From positions 1 through 53,653 of IMG/VR virus record IMGVR_UViG_3300037160_000193: a DNA stretch of 53,653 nucleotides. The stretch is one strand, 5' to 3'. The notes beneath the pieces were generated by a model that was given only the letters and a program-made list of their open reading frames with translations, was not told the DNA's origin and did no database searches. The stretch is from a virus. How positions within the stretch are numbered: position 1 is the first letter of the stretch; every line of letters begins with the position of its first letter. The position numbers were made by a program, and so were the translations under genes. Shown here in pieces: positions 19,460 to 27,637 of this stretch.

Positions 19460-19590
19460 CGCTGCTACACCTGCAACTGACAATAGTACCCCGTGTTTAG
19501 CCGCGACGCATTGATCTGGACGCGTAGTCGCCGACTCGCGGAAAGTGCGGGTGGCCGGTTAGGACGCAGGTGGGTTCCGCGTTTACCATC

Positions 19591-19935
19591 TCAGGTAGGC
19601 CCGCCTCCCCTCCATGCGGGCGACTTTTCCCTCTCCAGCAGATCCCGCTCCTCCGCGATGATCAGCATGGCGCAGAACTCGTCGGCGCGCATCTCGTCAA
19701 GGCCGATGTGAACCCCCAGTTTCAGCGCCCCCATCAGGTCCAGAGTACGCCGGATGAGCAGGCCCTTCTCCGCACACTGGGCGGTGTCCAGTCGGTCCAG
19801 CGGGCAGTGGTCGCACCGCTGATCATCGTCCTCCGGCGCGTCGGGGCACAGACCGGGATCGCACAGTTCCTCTCGGCGCAGGGCCCAATGCACCAGGAAC
19901 CGAAACGACGGATCATCCGGCCACTCCCCAGCTAA
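19591..19935 (-). CDS. Tail assembly chaperone T-extension, made by -1 frameshift from G
   Basis: This 114-residue frame lies in the -1 register relative to the end of the upstream G-like gene. Its protein-like sequence begins at the G stop itself (LAGEWPDDPSFRFLVHWALR) and before any good start codon; the first in-frame GTG is internal, at 19893. The C-terminus (LKLGVHIGLDEMRADEFCAM, then LIIAEERDLLEREK) resembles the distal half of lambda-type GT chaperones that bind the tape measure. A Cys cluster (CDPGLC, CDHC) lies in the middle. The expected product is a G-T fusion of about 317 residues made in small amounts. No separate ribosome site is seen. Confidence 0.7.
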   Translation of the reverse strand, partial: LAGEWPDDPSFRFLVHWALRREELCDPGLCPDAPEDDDQRCDHCPLDRLDTAQCAEKGLLIRRTLDLMGALKLGVHIGLDEMRADEFCAMLIIAEERDLLEREKSPAWRGGGPT

Positions 19936-19940
19936 AAACT
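19930..19940 (-). promoter_or_regulatory. Probable programmed -1 frameshift site
   Basis: In the G frame the last codons read GCA AGT TTT TAG, giving the run AAGTTTTTAG. Slippage of the TTT-decoding tRNA by one base keeps a perfect TTT match and turns the TAG stop into TTA, joining G to the T frame. It is not the textbook XXXYYYZ heptamer; a stop codon in the A site could promote slippage. The position at the G/T boundary matches the frameshift conserved across long-tailed phages. Confidence 0.6.
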
Positions 19941-20543
19941 TGCTTCCCGGTCCTCTGCGAACGCGGTATCCATGGCATCGATGGCAGCTTTCACCGCGAC
20001 CGCCCGGTGGATGATGGGGACGTCGCCGACATACCCTTCGGTGGTGGTAGCGAGCTTCTTGTAGAGCGCCCCAGCGGAGCCGATGTTGATCGTTACTTCC
20101 TGCCGGCCAAAGGGCAAGTCGAGCAATCGCGCGAAGCCGCGTCGGTATTCGAACACGTCTTTTGCCGAGGGCATCTTCAGCAGGTGGACGGTAGTGGCGC
20201 CCAGGACGCGGAGAGTGACCTTGAAGGAGTCGCCATCCGGAACCACATCATCCACTTCCGCCATGCTCAACTGCTCGACCACTTTCATAGCCTCGAAGGC
20301 ATCGATCTCCGGGTCTTCGCCCTCCCGGAGTTTTGCCACCAGCGCGGCATCCACATCTTCGCCGTTGGCGACGGTGGTCTCTGAGATCCCGCGCCCCAAC
20401 TGCTTCACCAGCACCTTGCGGCGTCGCTGGCGTCCGATCCATTCGTCATCGGAGGGGAATCGCACGCGGACGGTTTTCACACCGCTCGGCGTCCGGAGGT
20501 TGATTGCGATAGGCCTGCTTGCGTCAAAAACTGGAGTTTCCAT
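19932..20543 (-). CDS. Tail assembly chaperone G-like protein
   Basis: This 203-residue protein starts at the ATG at 20543, with AAAGGA about 7 bases upstream. A longer frame without its own ribosome site overlaps the tail-tube gene and is not used. The sequence (METPVFDASRPIAINLRTPS, then VRFPSDDEWIGRQRRRKVLV and FEYRRGFARLLDLPFGRQEV) is acidic-basic and soluble, with no membrane segment. Its place between tail tube and tape measure identifies it as the G chaperone that solubilises the tape measure during tail assembly. The gene ends in the slippery sequence described separately. Confidence 0.7.
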   Translation of the reverse strand: METPVFDASRPIAINLRTPSGVKTVRVRFPSDDEWIGRQRRRKVLVKQLGRGISETTVANGEDVDAALVAKLREGEDPEIDAFEAMKVVEQLSMAEVDDVVPDGDSFKVTLRVLGATTVHLLKMPSAKDVFEYRRGFARLLDLPFGRQEVTINIGSAGALYKKLATTTEGYVGDVPIIHRAVAVKAAIDAMDTAFAEDREASF

Positions 20544-20556
20544 GGTTTGATCCTTT

Positions 20557-21597
20557 CTACTGGCAGATGGCGTCCACATTGCACTTCGCAACCGCCGTGA
20601 TGAGACCGTTAGTCGAGTCGTAGATCGGCGTCGCCTCCACCGCGACCGTAACGATCTGGTCCGTCTCGCCCACTTCCGCCGTGGCGAACGCCACCTTCTG
20701 CCAGGTGATGTCGAGCGAATTGTTGGCGTCGAACTGGAGGTGGATCACCGCCGTGCCGGTGGTTTGCGCCTTGAGCAGTGCCAACTCCGTGGAGTTGTGA
20801 TCGAAGCGGGCCACGAACTTGAGCGCGCCGGCCCGATTGCCGAATTCCAGCCGGCCTCGAATCGCTCCAGTGGTAGCGTCACCCGACGTCTGGAAGCCGG
20901 AGCCCGGAAAGAACCCCGCATCCATGCGGATGTTGTTCTTCCACGACGTTTCGAGCGAGACGATGTTCTTGCTCGTCACGTAGTCTACGCCGTTGATCGT
21001 GAGCGTCAGGGATGCGGACGGCAGGAGTTTCTCCACCGTCGCGGCCGGCATGGTGATAGCGGAAGGCTCCGTGAGCTTCCCGCTGCCGTGGAACTCGACG
21101 GTGATTTTGCTGTTGGCGCGACCAGGGCCTGAGCCAATCGTGATGGTCCATCCCTCTACCGCGCAACCGGAGAGCAGGCGGTCAATGACGGAGCCGGCGC
21201 CCGGACGGATCTGCTCCACGAAGGAGAAGTACGGCAATTCGGTCGCGTCGCCGTTCGCCGGGATCAGGGGCGTGCAGGTGTAGATCCAGTTGCCCGCCGA
21301 GCCGCTCTTCACGACCTTGCCCAGCCCGAAGCACATGGCCCACGCAGCCATCTCCGCGCTCAGGTACTTTTCGAGGGTACCGCCGGTGTCCCAGGACGTC
21401 TTGAACGTGGTAGTCGCGAATTCGTGACCTTTGCCGTACTCCTCGGCGTCGTTCTCCGTGTTCAGTTTCGGGTTTGCGAGTTGGGCGTTGAGCTTCTTCA
21501 GGCGCCACATCGCCGCGACCAGATTGGCGGTCGCGATATCGGTCTGCTTGCCGAAGCCGAAGCAGATTTGTACTTCTTGCAGTCTAGTCGTTGACAT
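20557..21597 (-). CDS. Major tail tube protein
   Basis: This 346-residue protein begins MSTTRLQEVQICFGFGKQ and is preceded by a strong AGGAGGTAA ribosome site, consistent with high expression. The sequence is dominated by beta-strands (WTITIGSGPGRANSKITVEF, SLTLTINGVDYV, AVIHLQFDANNSLDITW), the pattern of phage tail tube proteins that stack as hexamers around the tape measure. It lies between the tail terminator-like gene and the chaperones, the conserved position. The length is larger than lambda gpV but within the range for the family. Confidence 0.75.
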   Translation of the reverse strand: MSTTRLQEVQICFGFGKQTDIATANLVAAMWRLKKLNAQLANPKLNTENDAEEYGKGHEFATTTFKTSWDTGGTLEKYLSAEMAAWAMCFGLGKVVKSGSAGNWIYTCTPLIPANGDATELPYFSFVEQIRPGAGSVIDRLLSGCAVEGWTITIGSGPGRANSKITVEFHGSGKLTEPSAITMPAATVEKLLPSASLTLTINGVDYVTSKNIVSLETSWKNNIRMDAGFFPGSGFQTSGDATTGAIRGRLEFGNRAGALKFVARFDHNSTELALLKAQTTGTAVIHLQFDANNSLDITWQKVAFATAEVGETDQIVTVAVEATPIYDSTNGLITAVAKCNVDAICQ

Positions 21598-21742
21598 GCG
21601 TCGTTACCTCCTGGGTGTTGGCGGGCGGCTCACACTGGCTCCAGCCGGCTACCATGAGCGGCCCGATCAGTTCCGGCTTCGCTTCGACCTTCTGAATTTC
21701 ACCCTCGCCCCATGGCGGGCGCATGTACACAAAGTCAGTCAT
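21584..21742 (-). CDS. Small 52-residue tail-module protein
   Basis: This short gene starts at the ATG at 21742 and overlaps the previous gene by 8 bp (ATGACTGA) and the tail tube gene by 14 bp. The product (MTDFVYMRPPWGEGEIQKVE, then AKPELIGPLMVAGWSQCEPP) has the look of the short Trp/Gly/Pro proteins often found beside tail tube genes. Double overlap within the operon supports it being real. Function is not known. Confidence 0.6.
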   Translation of the reverse strand: MTDFVYMRPPWGEGEIQKVEAKPELIGPLMVAGWSQCEPPANTQEVTTHVND

Positions 21743-22208
21743 CGCCAATCTCCGTAAATGAAAGGGGAACTTCGAAGTAGTCCAGGCCCTCCGCATCGGT
21801 CTGCCGCTGAATCGCAGGCAGGTCCATCGGGTAGCAGGAGGTGTGCACCGTTGCGTTGAGCATCTCGACGCCGGCCGCAGTTGGGATGCCCTTGGTGATC
21901 AATCGGAACAGTCGGTAATACGCCGTGGGCGGATCGCCTCCGACCGTTTCCTTCGCGCGCAGGAACAGCGTGACCTGGTGCTTCCATACGTCCATGCCGC
22001 CGAACGACCCTGGCTGCGTCCCCTGCCAGACCGCCATGATCGAGGGTGCGGGCATCGCGTGGATCGCGTGGACCAGACTTACGTTCTTCGGGTACTGGTC
22101 GTGGTAGGCGTAGATCCGTTCCGCATCGTCGCCCACTTCGGCGACCAGATCGGGCACGTCGCGTAGCATTGCGACAAGGTTCGTGATGATCTCGGAGGGA
22201 TCGATCAT
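21735..22208 (-). CDS. Tail terminator / minor tail protein (gpU-like position)
   Basis: This protein has 157 residues from the ATG at 22208, which overlaps the upstream stop by 4 bp (ATGA). An upstream start inside the neighbour is possible but unlikely. The sequence is mixed alpha/beta (MIDPSEIITNLVAMLRDVPD, VWKHQVTLFLRAKE, YYRLFRLITKGIPTAAG). It fits the size and place of the tail terminator that caps the tube and joins it to the head. Assignment is by gene order more than by motif. Confidence 0.55.
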   Translation of the reverse strand: MIDPSEIITNLVAMLRDVPDLVAEVGDDAERIYAYHDQYPKNVSLVHAIHAMPAPSIMAVWQGTQPGSFGGMDVWKHQVTLFLRAKETVGGDPPTAYYRLFRLITKGIPTAAGVEMLNATVHTSCYPMDLPAIQRQTDAEGLDYFEVPLSFTEIGDD

Positions 22209-22660
22209 TGTTGTCTGCCGCCGAGGGCCTTCTCGACTAAGAGTCGGGATTTGTTCTCGATCAGGATGCGGTTTGTGGCGTCGAGCACGGCGGTCCTGTT
22301 CTTCGGCGAGAACGAAATCCACGGCTCAATCTTGTTGTTGATCCACGCCTTCAGTCGGTCCTTGCGAGTGGAGTTGCTGGCCTTTGCTTTGTTCTCGCTG
22401 ACCGTCCGGACCAGGAAATTCCGGAGCATGTCGCCGGTGAAGCTCAGGTCGCGCCGGTTGCCCTTGCCGAGTTTCGTCTTCTGGATTGCGTAACGTTTGG
22501 TGAGTGGCTTCGCGGAAGAGTCAGTCGGACCCTGCGCTGCTGCTAGGCGGTTCTTCACCGCAGCCACGCCAACGTTCCCGATCTTGAACATCTGCGCCTG
22601 GCGGAAGTTCAGTCGGTCCAACCGGATCTGCTTTTTTTGATAGATGCGTACCGATGCCAT
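22205..22660 (-). CDS. Tail completion / minor tail protein (gpZ-like position)
   Basis: This basic 151-residue protein (MASVRIYQKKQIRLDRLNFR, then DLSFTGDMLRNFLVRT and WISFSPKNRTAVLDA) starts one base inside the previous stop (TGATG). The Arg/Lys-rich N-terminus and the segment resembling SGxMLRSL of HK97 gp10/gpZ-type proteins support a tail-completion role. It lies between the head-tail adaptor and the tail terminator. Confidence 0.55.
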   Translation of the reverse strand: MASVRIYQKKQIRLDRLNFRQAQMFKIGNVGVAAVKNRLAAAQGPTDSSAKPLTKRYAIQKTKLGKGNRRDLSFTGDMLRNFLVRTVSENKAKASNSTRKDRLKAWINNKIEPWISFSPKNRTAVLDATNRILIENKSRLLVEKALGGRQQ

Positions 22661-22965
22661 CAGATCTTCTCTCGAATGGAAAGCCAGCAACCGCCGGCGG
22701 AATCATTCTGTACTTCGAAAACGGTGTAAGGTGAGCCGTCAAGCGTAACCTCATCACCGTGATCGGGCGGCACCGAGAAACCTGACAGGACCACGAATAG
22801 CCGCGCGTACACAGTGTCGGGGTGACGCTGCTCGTCGGTCCTCTTGTCCAGGATGCCGGTGACGGTGAACGGATCACCTGCGCCCTGCTGGTAAGAAACC
22901 GGCTGGCCGAACGCGGCCAGGATAGCCGCGTTCGCCAAACCAGATTGTTGAGTCCACGCCGCCAT
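22660..22965 (-). CDS. Head-tail joining protein (gpFII-like)
   Basis: This 101-residue protein starts MAAWTQQSGLANAAILAAFG. It has a beta-rich body (PFTVTGILDKRTDEQ, YARLFVVLSGFSVPPDHGDE, VTLDGSPYTVFEVQNDSAGG) with the pattern of small adaptor-ring proteins between portal and tail. In particular the G-D-x-V-x-x-x-G-x-x-Y-x-V segment is typical of this class. It sits 4 bp after the DUF2190 gene and overlaps the next gene by one base. Confidence 0.65.
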   Translation of the reverse strand: MAAWTQQSGLANAAILAAFGQPVSYQQGAGDPFTVTGILDKRTDEQRHPDTVYARLFVVLSGFSVPPDHGDEVTLDGSPYTVFEVQNDSAGGCWLSIREKI

Positions 22966-22969
22966 GGGG

Positions 22970-23683
22970 TTACGCCGCGGCGGTGGCGTAGAGCGCCCAG
23001 ACCTCGATGAGACCCGCCGTCAGCGGACCGGTTGCGACCGTGACGTTGATCTTGCCGGCTGCGGTCATCTTGAACGGCGTGGCAACGGCAGTGGGCACCA
23101 CCACCGCATTCGTCCCGAGCGAGGCCTTGCCAGTAGCCGCCAAGATGCTCGCGGCCCCGGAACCGGCAACGGTTCCAATTGAGACAGTGGCCGCGCCGGC
23201 TGCCGCGACAGCGGTAGTCGAGACCACACCGCCGCCGTACACGACAGCGTTGATCGGGATGGTGTCGCTGACTGCCGGCGTACAGGACGCGCCTCCATCC
23301 ACGCTGAAGTCGTATTTGGCATACGCCACCTTGAGGCCGTGCGCCTGCCCGGAAAAGCCGGGCACGCCAAACAGGTTGACCCGCACAACGGCGGCGCCGG
23401 TCGCAGCCGCCACCTCGACCGCTCCGATTAGCAAGTTGCTGCCGACCGTGGACGTCACCTTCTTCGCCGTATCGTCCCAGTAGGCCAAATCGCCCTGTGC
23501 AAAGGTGCTGGCGTCCTTGGCGAGGTCGTAGACACCCTCGACGTCGCACTCGACATCGGCGCCCGAGAGCGTGTCGTTGGCGGCCACACCGAAGACGTTG
23601 CCAACCTTGAAACCGCCCCCGGACAGCACGTCGTAGGGCGCAGTGAGGGTAAGATTGTCACCGCTTTTCACGAAGTTGTTCAT
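22970..23683 (-). CDS. Capsid-associated DUF2190-type protein with extended C-terminus
   Basis: The first 105 residues (NFVKSGDNLTLTAPYDVLSG, GVYDLAKDASTFAQGDLAYW) match the small DUF2190 family. That family sits next to major capsid genes and is thought to decorate or stabilise the capsid. The protein is 237 residues, about twice the usual length. The extra half is Ala/Val/Thr-rich beta sequence that could be an added surface domain. AAAAGGAG precedes the ATG at 23683, a strong ribosome site that fits an abundant virion protein. Confidence 0.7.
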   Translation of the reverse strand: MNNFVKSGDNLTLTAPYDVLSGGGFKVGNVFGVAANDTLSGADVECDVEGVYDLAKDASTFAQGDLAYWDDTAKKVTSTVGSNLLIGAVEVAAATGAAVVRVNLFGVPGFSGQAHGLKVAYAKYDFSVDGGASCTPAVSDTIPINAVVYGGGVVSTTAVAAAGAATVSIGTVAGSGAASILAATGKASLGTNAVVVPTAVATPFKMTAAGKINVTVATGPLTAGLIEVWALYATAAA

Positions 23684-23752
23684 GATTCTCGTTTCTCCTT
23701 TTTTGTGATTTGAAAGGGCCGCGTTGTCGCCGCCCCGCCTGTGATCGCCGCC

Positions 23753-25840
23753 CTACGCGGTGTTCTTGCAAAGGCCGCGGTAGTCAATCGCGCCGGCCGC
23801 GAAGTCCAACCGAGCCTTGATTTCAACGCCGTCCACTTCGAAGCCCTGACGGGTCTCGATGTAAACGCCCTGCTGCCCTTCGAGGTAGCAGTACTCGATG
23901 GTGTCAATCTGCGAGGGATCGACCGCCATGAACCAGTTCGTCACACCAACCGACGCAACCGCATCGAGGCGGCCTTCGACGATCTTCGTGAGGGACTGGA
24001 TCCAGGTCGGCACCACGCCAGTAACTGCGGTGGCGGCAAGGTTGATCGGGTAGATCAACTGATCGGCGGGCTGTTCGAGCGCGGCGGGGACAATCAGGTA
24101 CCGAGGCTGCAGGTTCAGGATGGTGCCCTTCGGCGCCTTCTGGATTCGGAACGCGGCGCGGGCCACTCCCAGTGCCGGACCAGCCAGTGCATTGGTGGCG
24201 TTGAGATTATGATGATTCGCGTGGAAGAGCGCGGTGCCGTCCGCCATGTTCGGATTGCCCGTGACGACCGCCCATACAGTGTCGCTCTCTAGTTGGGCCG
24301 CCGCCTGACCGAGGCCCGCCGGCACGCGGGTCAGCGCCTGCAGGTCGTCGTTGACGATGACCTTGCGGGTGATTGCCACGATTTCGCCGAAGGTAGCAAG
24401 CGAGTAAGTCTCCTTCGAGTCAGAAAGCGCCGTACGATGGAACTCGCCCTTTTCATTCACCTTGGGCAACGTCGGAACGTCGCTCAACTGCACCCGGTTA
24501 ATGGGCTTGAAGTCTGCGGCCGACACCTGGCGGCAGAAAGGTACGAAGGTGCGCGGTGCAGCCTCATACGCCTCGCGCAGGGTCTTATTGGCGACGTTCG
24601 CCAGGATATTGGGGAAGTCGCTGGTGGTCATCATGCCGCCCTCGAAATACTCGGCGGCGCCGAACCGGCCCTGCAAAGCCACGCGGGCGATGTCGTTGCG
24701 GGACATGCCCCGCGTCTTCACGCCGGCAGCATCCAGACACTCGCGGGCGATGTCCACCAGCGTCAGGCCAGCGTACTCCCGCCCGGCCTCGCGCAAGACC
24801 GCGTCGCCGGGATTGCCCCGGAACAGGATGCCGGCCTCCATGCCCTTGCGCCGCTTGTCGGTCGCGTCCGCACCCATCGTAACGTTCGAGTTGGTCGGAT
24901 CGGTCGGATGGTCGGTGAACTGAGCGGCGAGCTTCGCCATGATGCGTTCGCGGGCGATCTCAACGGACAAGCCTTCGTCGAGCATGGCGGTGACGAACGT
25001 CTCTTGCATTTTGAAGGGGGTCGCCATCGTGCGAATCGTGGTCGCACGCAACCGCTCCGCCTTCACGGCCTCGTCGCGCGCCGCGGCGAGTACTGTTTCG
25101 TTCTGACGGGCCTCGTCGCCCGCAGCCTGCGTGATAGGTTCCACAGGTTTCTCCTTTTGGGCAGATGCCCGTTGCGTTTCAGCTTCAGTCGGTGCCGGCG
25201 GCTGTGTTCCTGCCGCCGACATAAAGGTCGTCATCGCGTCGCCGGGCACCGGGACCAGGGAAATCTCAAACGGCTCCCAATCTACGGCCGTGAATTCCTT
25301 CCGCTCCTGATTCTTGGGAGTGGTATCGACCTTTTTGTAAATCCACATCCCTGGGCTGAGGTTCTGAACGATCCCGGTCCGAACGTCGTTCCAGAGGGGG
25401 GTCACCGAATCCCGCTTGCTGAACTGGAGCGTCGCCTTGCCGGTCGTCTTCTCGGCCCATGCGCGCCGGACAACGCCCATCTGGCTCTCGACGCCGTAAG
25501 CCATGTGCGAGTCGAGCAAGGGCCCGCCGTTGTTGAGGCGCTCCAGTCGGCAGCCCTTCATCGACAGGATGAGGTCGTACTCCTCTCCAGTACGCCAATC
25601 GAACCGGGGAACCTTGGCGCCGGTGTACCAGACTGCATCAATCGTCCGGTTGTCGTCGTTAGCCGAGGACGGAGCGAAGGCCACCGCGACCGAAAAGCGT
25701 TCCACTTCCACCCCCGGATCGACGGGGTTGCTGCCCACGACACTCAAGCCCTCCGCGACAGCATCCGGCCCAGAGCTGGCGTTGGCGGCCATCACCTCCG
25801 ACGCAGCAGCCTCCTGCTGTACGGCAATTTCGTCTGGCAT
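23753..25840 (-). CDS. Prohead protease-major capsid protein fusion
   Basis: This 695-residue protein joins two usual genes. Residues about 45-215 match prohead proteases of the HK97/S78 class: SFSV-like strand VERFSVAVAFAP, His in LLDSHMAYG, Ser in NLSPGMWIY and a final EPFEISLVPVPGDA. After a charged linker and a helical scaffold-like region, residues about 400-695 match a Mu gpT-like capsid protein (TTSDFPNILANVANKTLREA, DTVWAVVTGNPNMADG, LFHANHHNLN). The protease probably cuts itself free of the capsid domain during maturation. AAGGAG lies just before the ATG at 25840. Such fusions are known in other phages. Confidence 0.85.
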   Translation of the reverse strand: MPDEIAVQQEAAASEVMAANASSGPDAVAEGLSVVGSNPVDPGVEVERFSVAVAFAPSSANDDNRTIDAVWYTGAKVPRFDWRTGEEYDLILSMKGCRLERLNNGGPLLDSHMAYGVESQMGVVRRAWAEKTTGKATLQFSKRDSVTPLWNDVRTGIVQNLSPGMWIYKKVDTTPKNQERKEFTAVDWEPFEISLVPVPGDAMTTFMSAAGTQPPAPTEAETQRASAQKEKPVEPITQAAGDEARQNETVLAAARDEAVKAERLRATTIRTMATPFKMQETFVTAMLDEGLSVEIARERIMAKLAAQFTDHPTDPTNSNVTMGADATDKRRKGMEAGILFRGNPGDAVLREAGREYAGLTLVDIARECLDAAGVKTRGMSRNDIARVALQGRFGAAEYFEGGMMTTSDFPNILANVANKTLREAYEAAPRTFVPFCRQVSAADFKPINRVQLSDVPTLPKVNEKGEFHRTALSDSKETYSLATFGEIVAITRKVIVNDDLQALTRVPAGLGQAAAQLESDTVWAVVTGNPNMADGTALFHANHHNLNATNALAGPALGVARAAFRIQKAPKGTILNLQPRYLIVPAALEQPADQLIYPINLAATAVTGVVPTWIQSLTKIVEGRLDAVASVGVTNWFMAVDPSQIDTIEYCYLEGQQGVYIETRQGFEVDGVEIKARLDFAAGAIDYRGLCKNTA

Positions 25841-25864
25841 GAAAGACTCCTTGGGTTGTCGCGT

Positions 25865-27424
25865 TTACGACCGGTAGGTTCTCGTGGTCCGCGCCGAGAA
25901 CTCGGCGGACGCCTTCACTGGCGGTTTCGGCTTAGCATCCCCAGGTGTCGCCTCTCCGCTGCTGGTGGGCTGTTCGACGCCCTTGTCGTTGACGTTGCGG
26001 GGGTCGCAGTCGAGAATGATCTCGTACTCATCGAGCAGCGCATTGACCCGCTGGATTTCGAGCAACTGCTTTTCGGGATCGTAACCGTTCTGCGCGATGG
26101 CCTCGGGCAGAGTCAACGTCCCGGTGCGGATTTTCTTCAGTTCCGCCATCGCGTCCTTTAACGGATCGACGGATTCGAATTTCGGTGCTGTCCACTGGAC
26201 GCTGTAGTTCGGCTCTGGCAACTTCCCAATCAGCACCAGGGTGTCGATAAACCTGCGCCAGGTCGGACGGCAATACATCGGGATCAGCGTCAACCACCGG
26301 AACGCTTCGATTGCGTTGCGGAAGCCCAGCATCCCCGCCCGATAGGATGAGTAGTTGACGTTGGAAAGATCCCCGGAGAGCAGTTCGTACGGGACGTCCA
26401 CGCCCGCGCCGATGCCCTGCAGCTCTGTCATCAGGTACTCGCGGTAGCCGCCGGCCGCCGCGGGCGCGTTGAACTTGATATCCTCTCCCGGCTTCAAATA
26501 CTCGATCATGCCGGGGTACATCCGCTCCAACGTATTGCCGGTTTTCGGGTCGGTGGACTTGGCGCCTATGGGAAGGCCGCCCGAACCTTCCGGTCGCGTC
26601 ACGATCCCCGCCAGACACGCCTCCGTCTTCTTCCGCATGCGCTCCGCGTCGCGGTAGTCATCGAGGTCGCGAAGTGCCAGCATCACCGGCGCCAGCCATG
26701 GAACGCCGCGGACCTGGCCCGGTCGCAGGATGCAGTACGTGTGCATGACCTGGTCGGCTGGCACGGGCTGGCTGAGAATCCCGCCACGCGGGTTCAGCAT
26801 GTAGACGCCGCCTGGGTGGTAGTTGTATAACCAGTAAGCCTCGCGTTGGCCGAACAGATTGAACTGAACGCCCTGAACGACACTCCCGGTCGCGATTCCC
26901 ATCGTGCGGGAAATGTCCAGGTAGTCGCCCTCCAGCACCTGCAATTGCAGGGGCACCCGGAAATTGTCCTGAGCCAGCCTTTGACGGAATCGAACGATGC
27001 CGTCTCCGCTCTCCGCCGTCGTCCGAACGATGAGCGCCTGCATGCCGTAGAAATCCAACTGGCCGCCCGGATCGCAGTTCTCCGCGAAGTACGGCCACTC
27101 CCGGTCGATGATGGTGTCGAGCGTCGGGTTCCCGGTCTTGGCCTGTGGCACGATCCCCGTGCCGACCGTGTTACCAACCAGTTCCGCAATCGCCTTACTG
27201 GCATACGGATTGTTGCGCAGCAGGTCCCGTGAGCGGTTGCGAAGTGCCGCGAGGCCAGCGCCGACCTCGGTGTTGGCGTCGCCGCCAGCGGCAATCCAGC
27301 CGTCCGTGCGACGCCCCGACTTCGCGCCGTCATATGCGAAGACTTGCGTCGCAGCGCGATACTGCGCGCGACGATAGCCTCGCTCCGGCGAAAAGTAGCC
27401 GATCATCCTGTCGATGGCGTTCAT
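25865..27424 (-). CDS. Portal protein, lambda gpB family
   Basis: This 519-residue protein begins MNAIDRMIGYFSPERGYRRA and contains typical portal segments: LRNRSRDLLRNNPYASKAIA, TAESGDGIVRF, YCILRPGQVRGVPWLAPVML and AGVDVPYELLSGDLSNVNYS. It would form the dodecameric ring through which DNA is packaged. The gene begins at the base after the gpW stop. The C-terminal tail is Pro/Lys/Ala-rich and low in complexity. Confidence 0.9.
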   Translation of the reverse strand: MNAIDRMIGYFSPERGYRRAQYRAATQVFAYDGAKSGRRTDGWIAAGGDANTEVGAGLAALRNRSRDLLRNNPYASKAIAELVGNTVGTGIVPQAKTGNPTLDTIIDREWPYFAENCDPGGQLDFYGMQALIVRTTAESGDGIVRFRQRLAQDNFRVPLQLQVLEGDYLDISRTMGIATGSVVQGVQFNLFGQREAYWLYNYHPGGVYMLNPRGGILSQPVPADQVMHTYCILRPGQVRGVPWLAPVMLALRDLDDYRDAERMRKKTEACLAGIVTRPEGSGGLPIGAKSTDPKTGNTLERMYPGMIEYLKPGEDIKFNAPAAAGGYREYLMTELQGIGAGVDVPYELLSGDLSNVNYSSYRAGMLGFRNAIEAFRWLTLIPMYCRPTWRRFIDTLVLIGKLPEPNYSVQWTAPKFESVDPLKDAMAELKKIRTGTLTLPEAIAQNGYDPEKQLLEIQRVNALLDEYEIILDCDPRNVNDKGVEQPTSSGEATPGDAKPKPPVKASAEFSARTTRTYRS

Positions 27425-27637
27425 CTATTCTCGGCTGTGCACTGCCAGGCTGAATGAAGACGGCACCGGACCCGAAGCCTTGGTGATCTCGGCGTTGACG
27501 TCGGCGAGCGCCTTCCGCATATCGTCGATGCTGTTGTACTCGACCGCGCGGTCCGTGAACTGCACCCGTCGAGTCCCGCTGAAGATTGCGCGCTGGAGCG
27601 TGTCGCGCATCGATTGCAGTTCTGTCAGTTGGATCAC
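27425..27637 (-). CDS. Head-tail joining protein gpW-like
   Basis: I choose the GTG at 27637, which overlaps the TerL stop by 4 bp (GTGA) with AGGGA upstream, over a TTG 9 bases earlier. The 70-residue product (MIQLTELQSMRDTLQRAIFS, VQFTDRAVEYNSIDDMRKAL) matches gpW, with a helix, a beta hairpin carrying VxFxDRxVEY and a second helix. Position between terminase and portal is that of lambda gene W. Confidence 0.8.
   Translation of the reverse strand: MIQLTELQSMRDTLQRAIFSGTRRVQFTDRAVEYNSIDDMRKALADVNAEITKASGPVPSSFSLAVHSRE

Noticed and set aside
24293-26161. Plus-strand open frame of 622 codons opposite the capsid and portal genes
   Set aside because: It spans two well-supported minus-strand genes and their boundary. 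Its composition is that of an antisense shadow.
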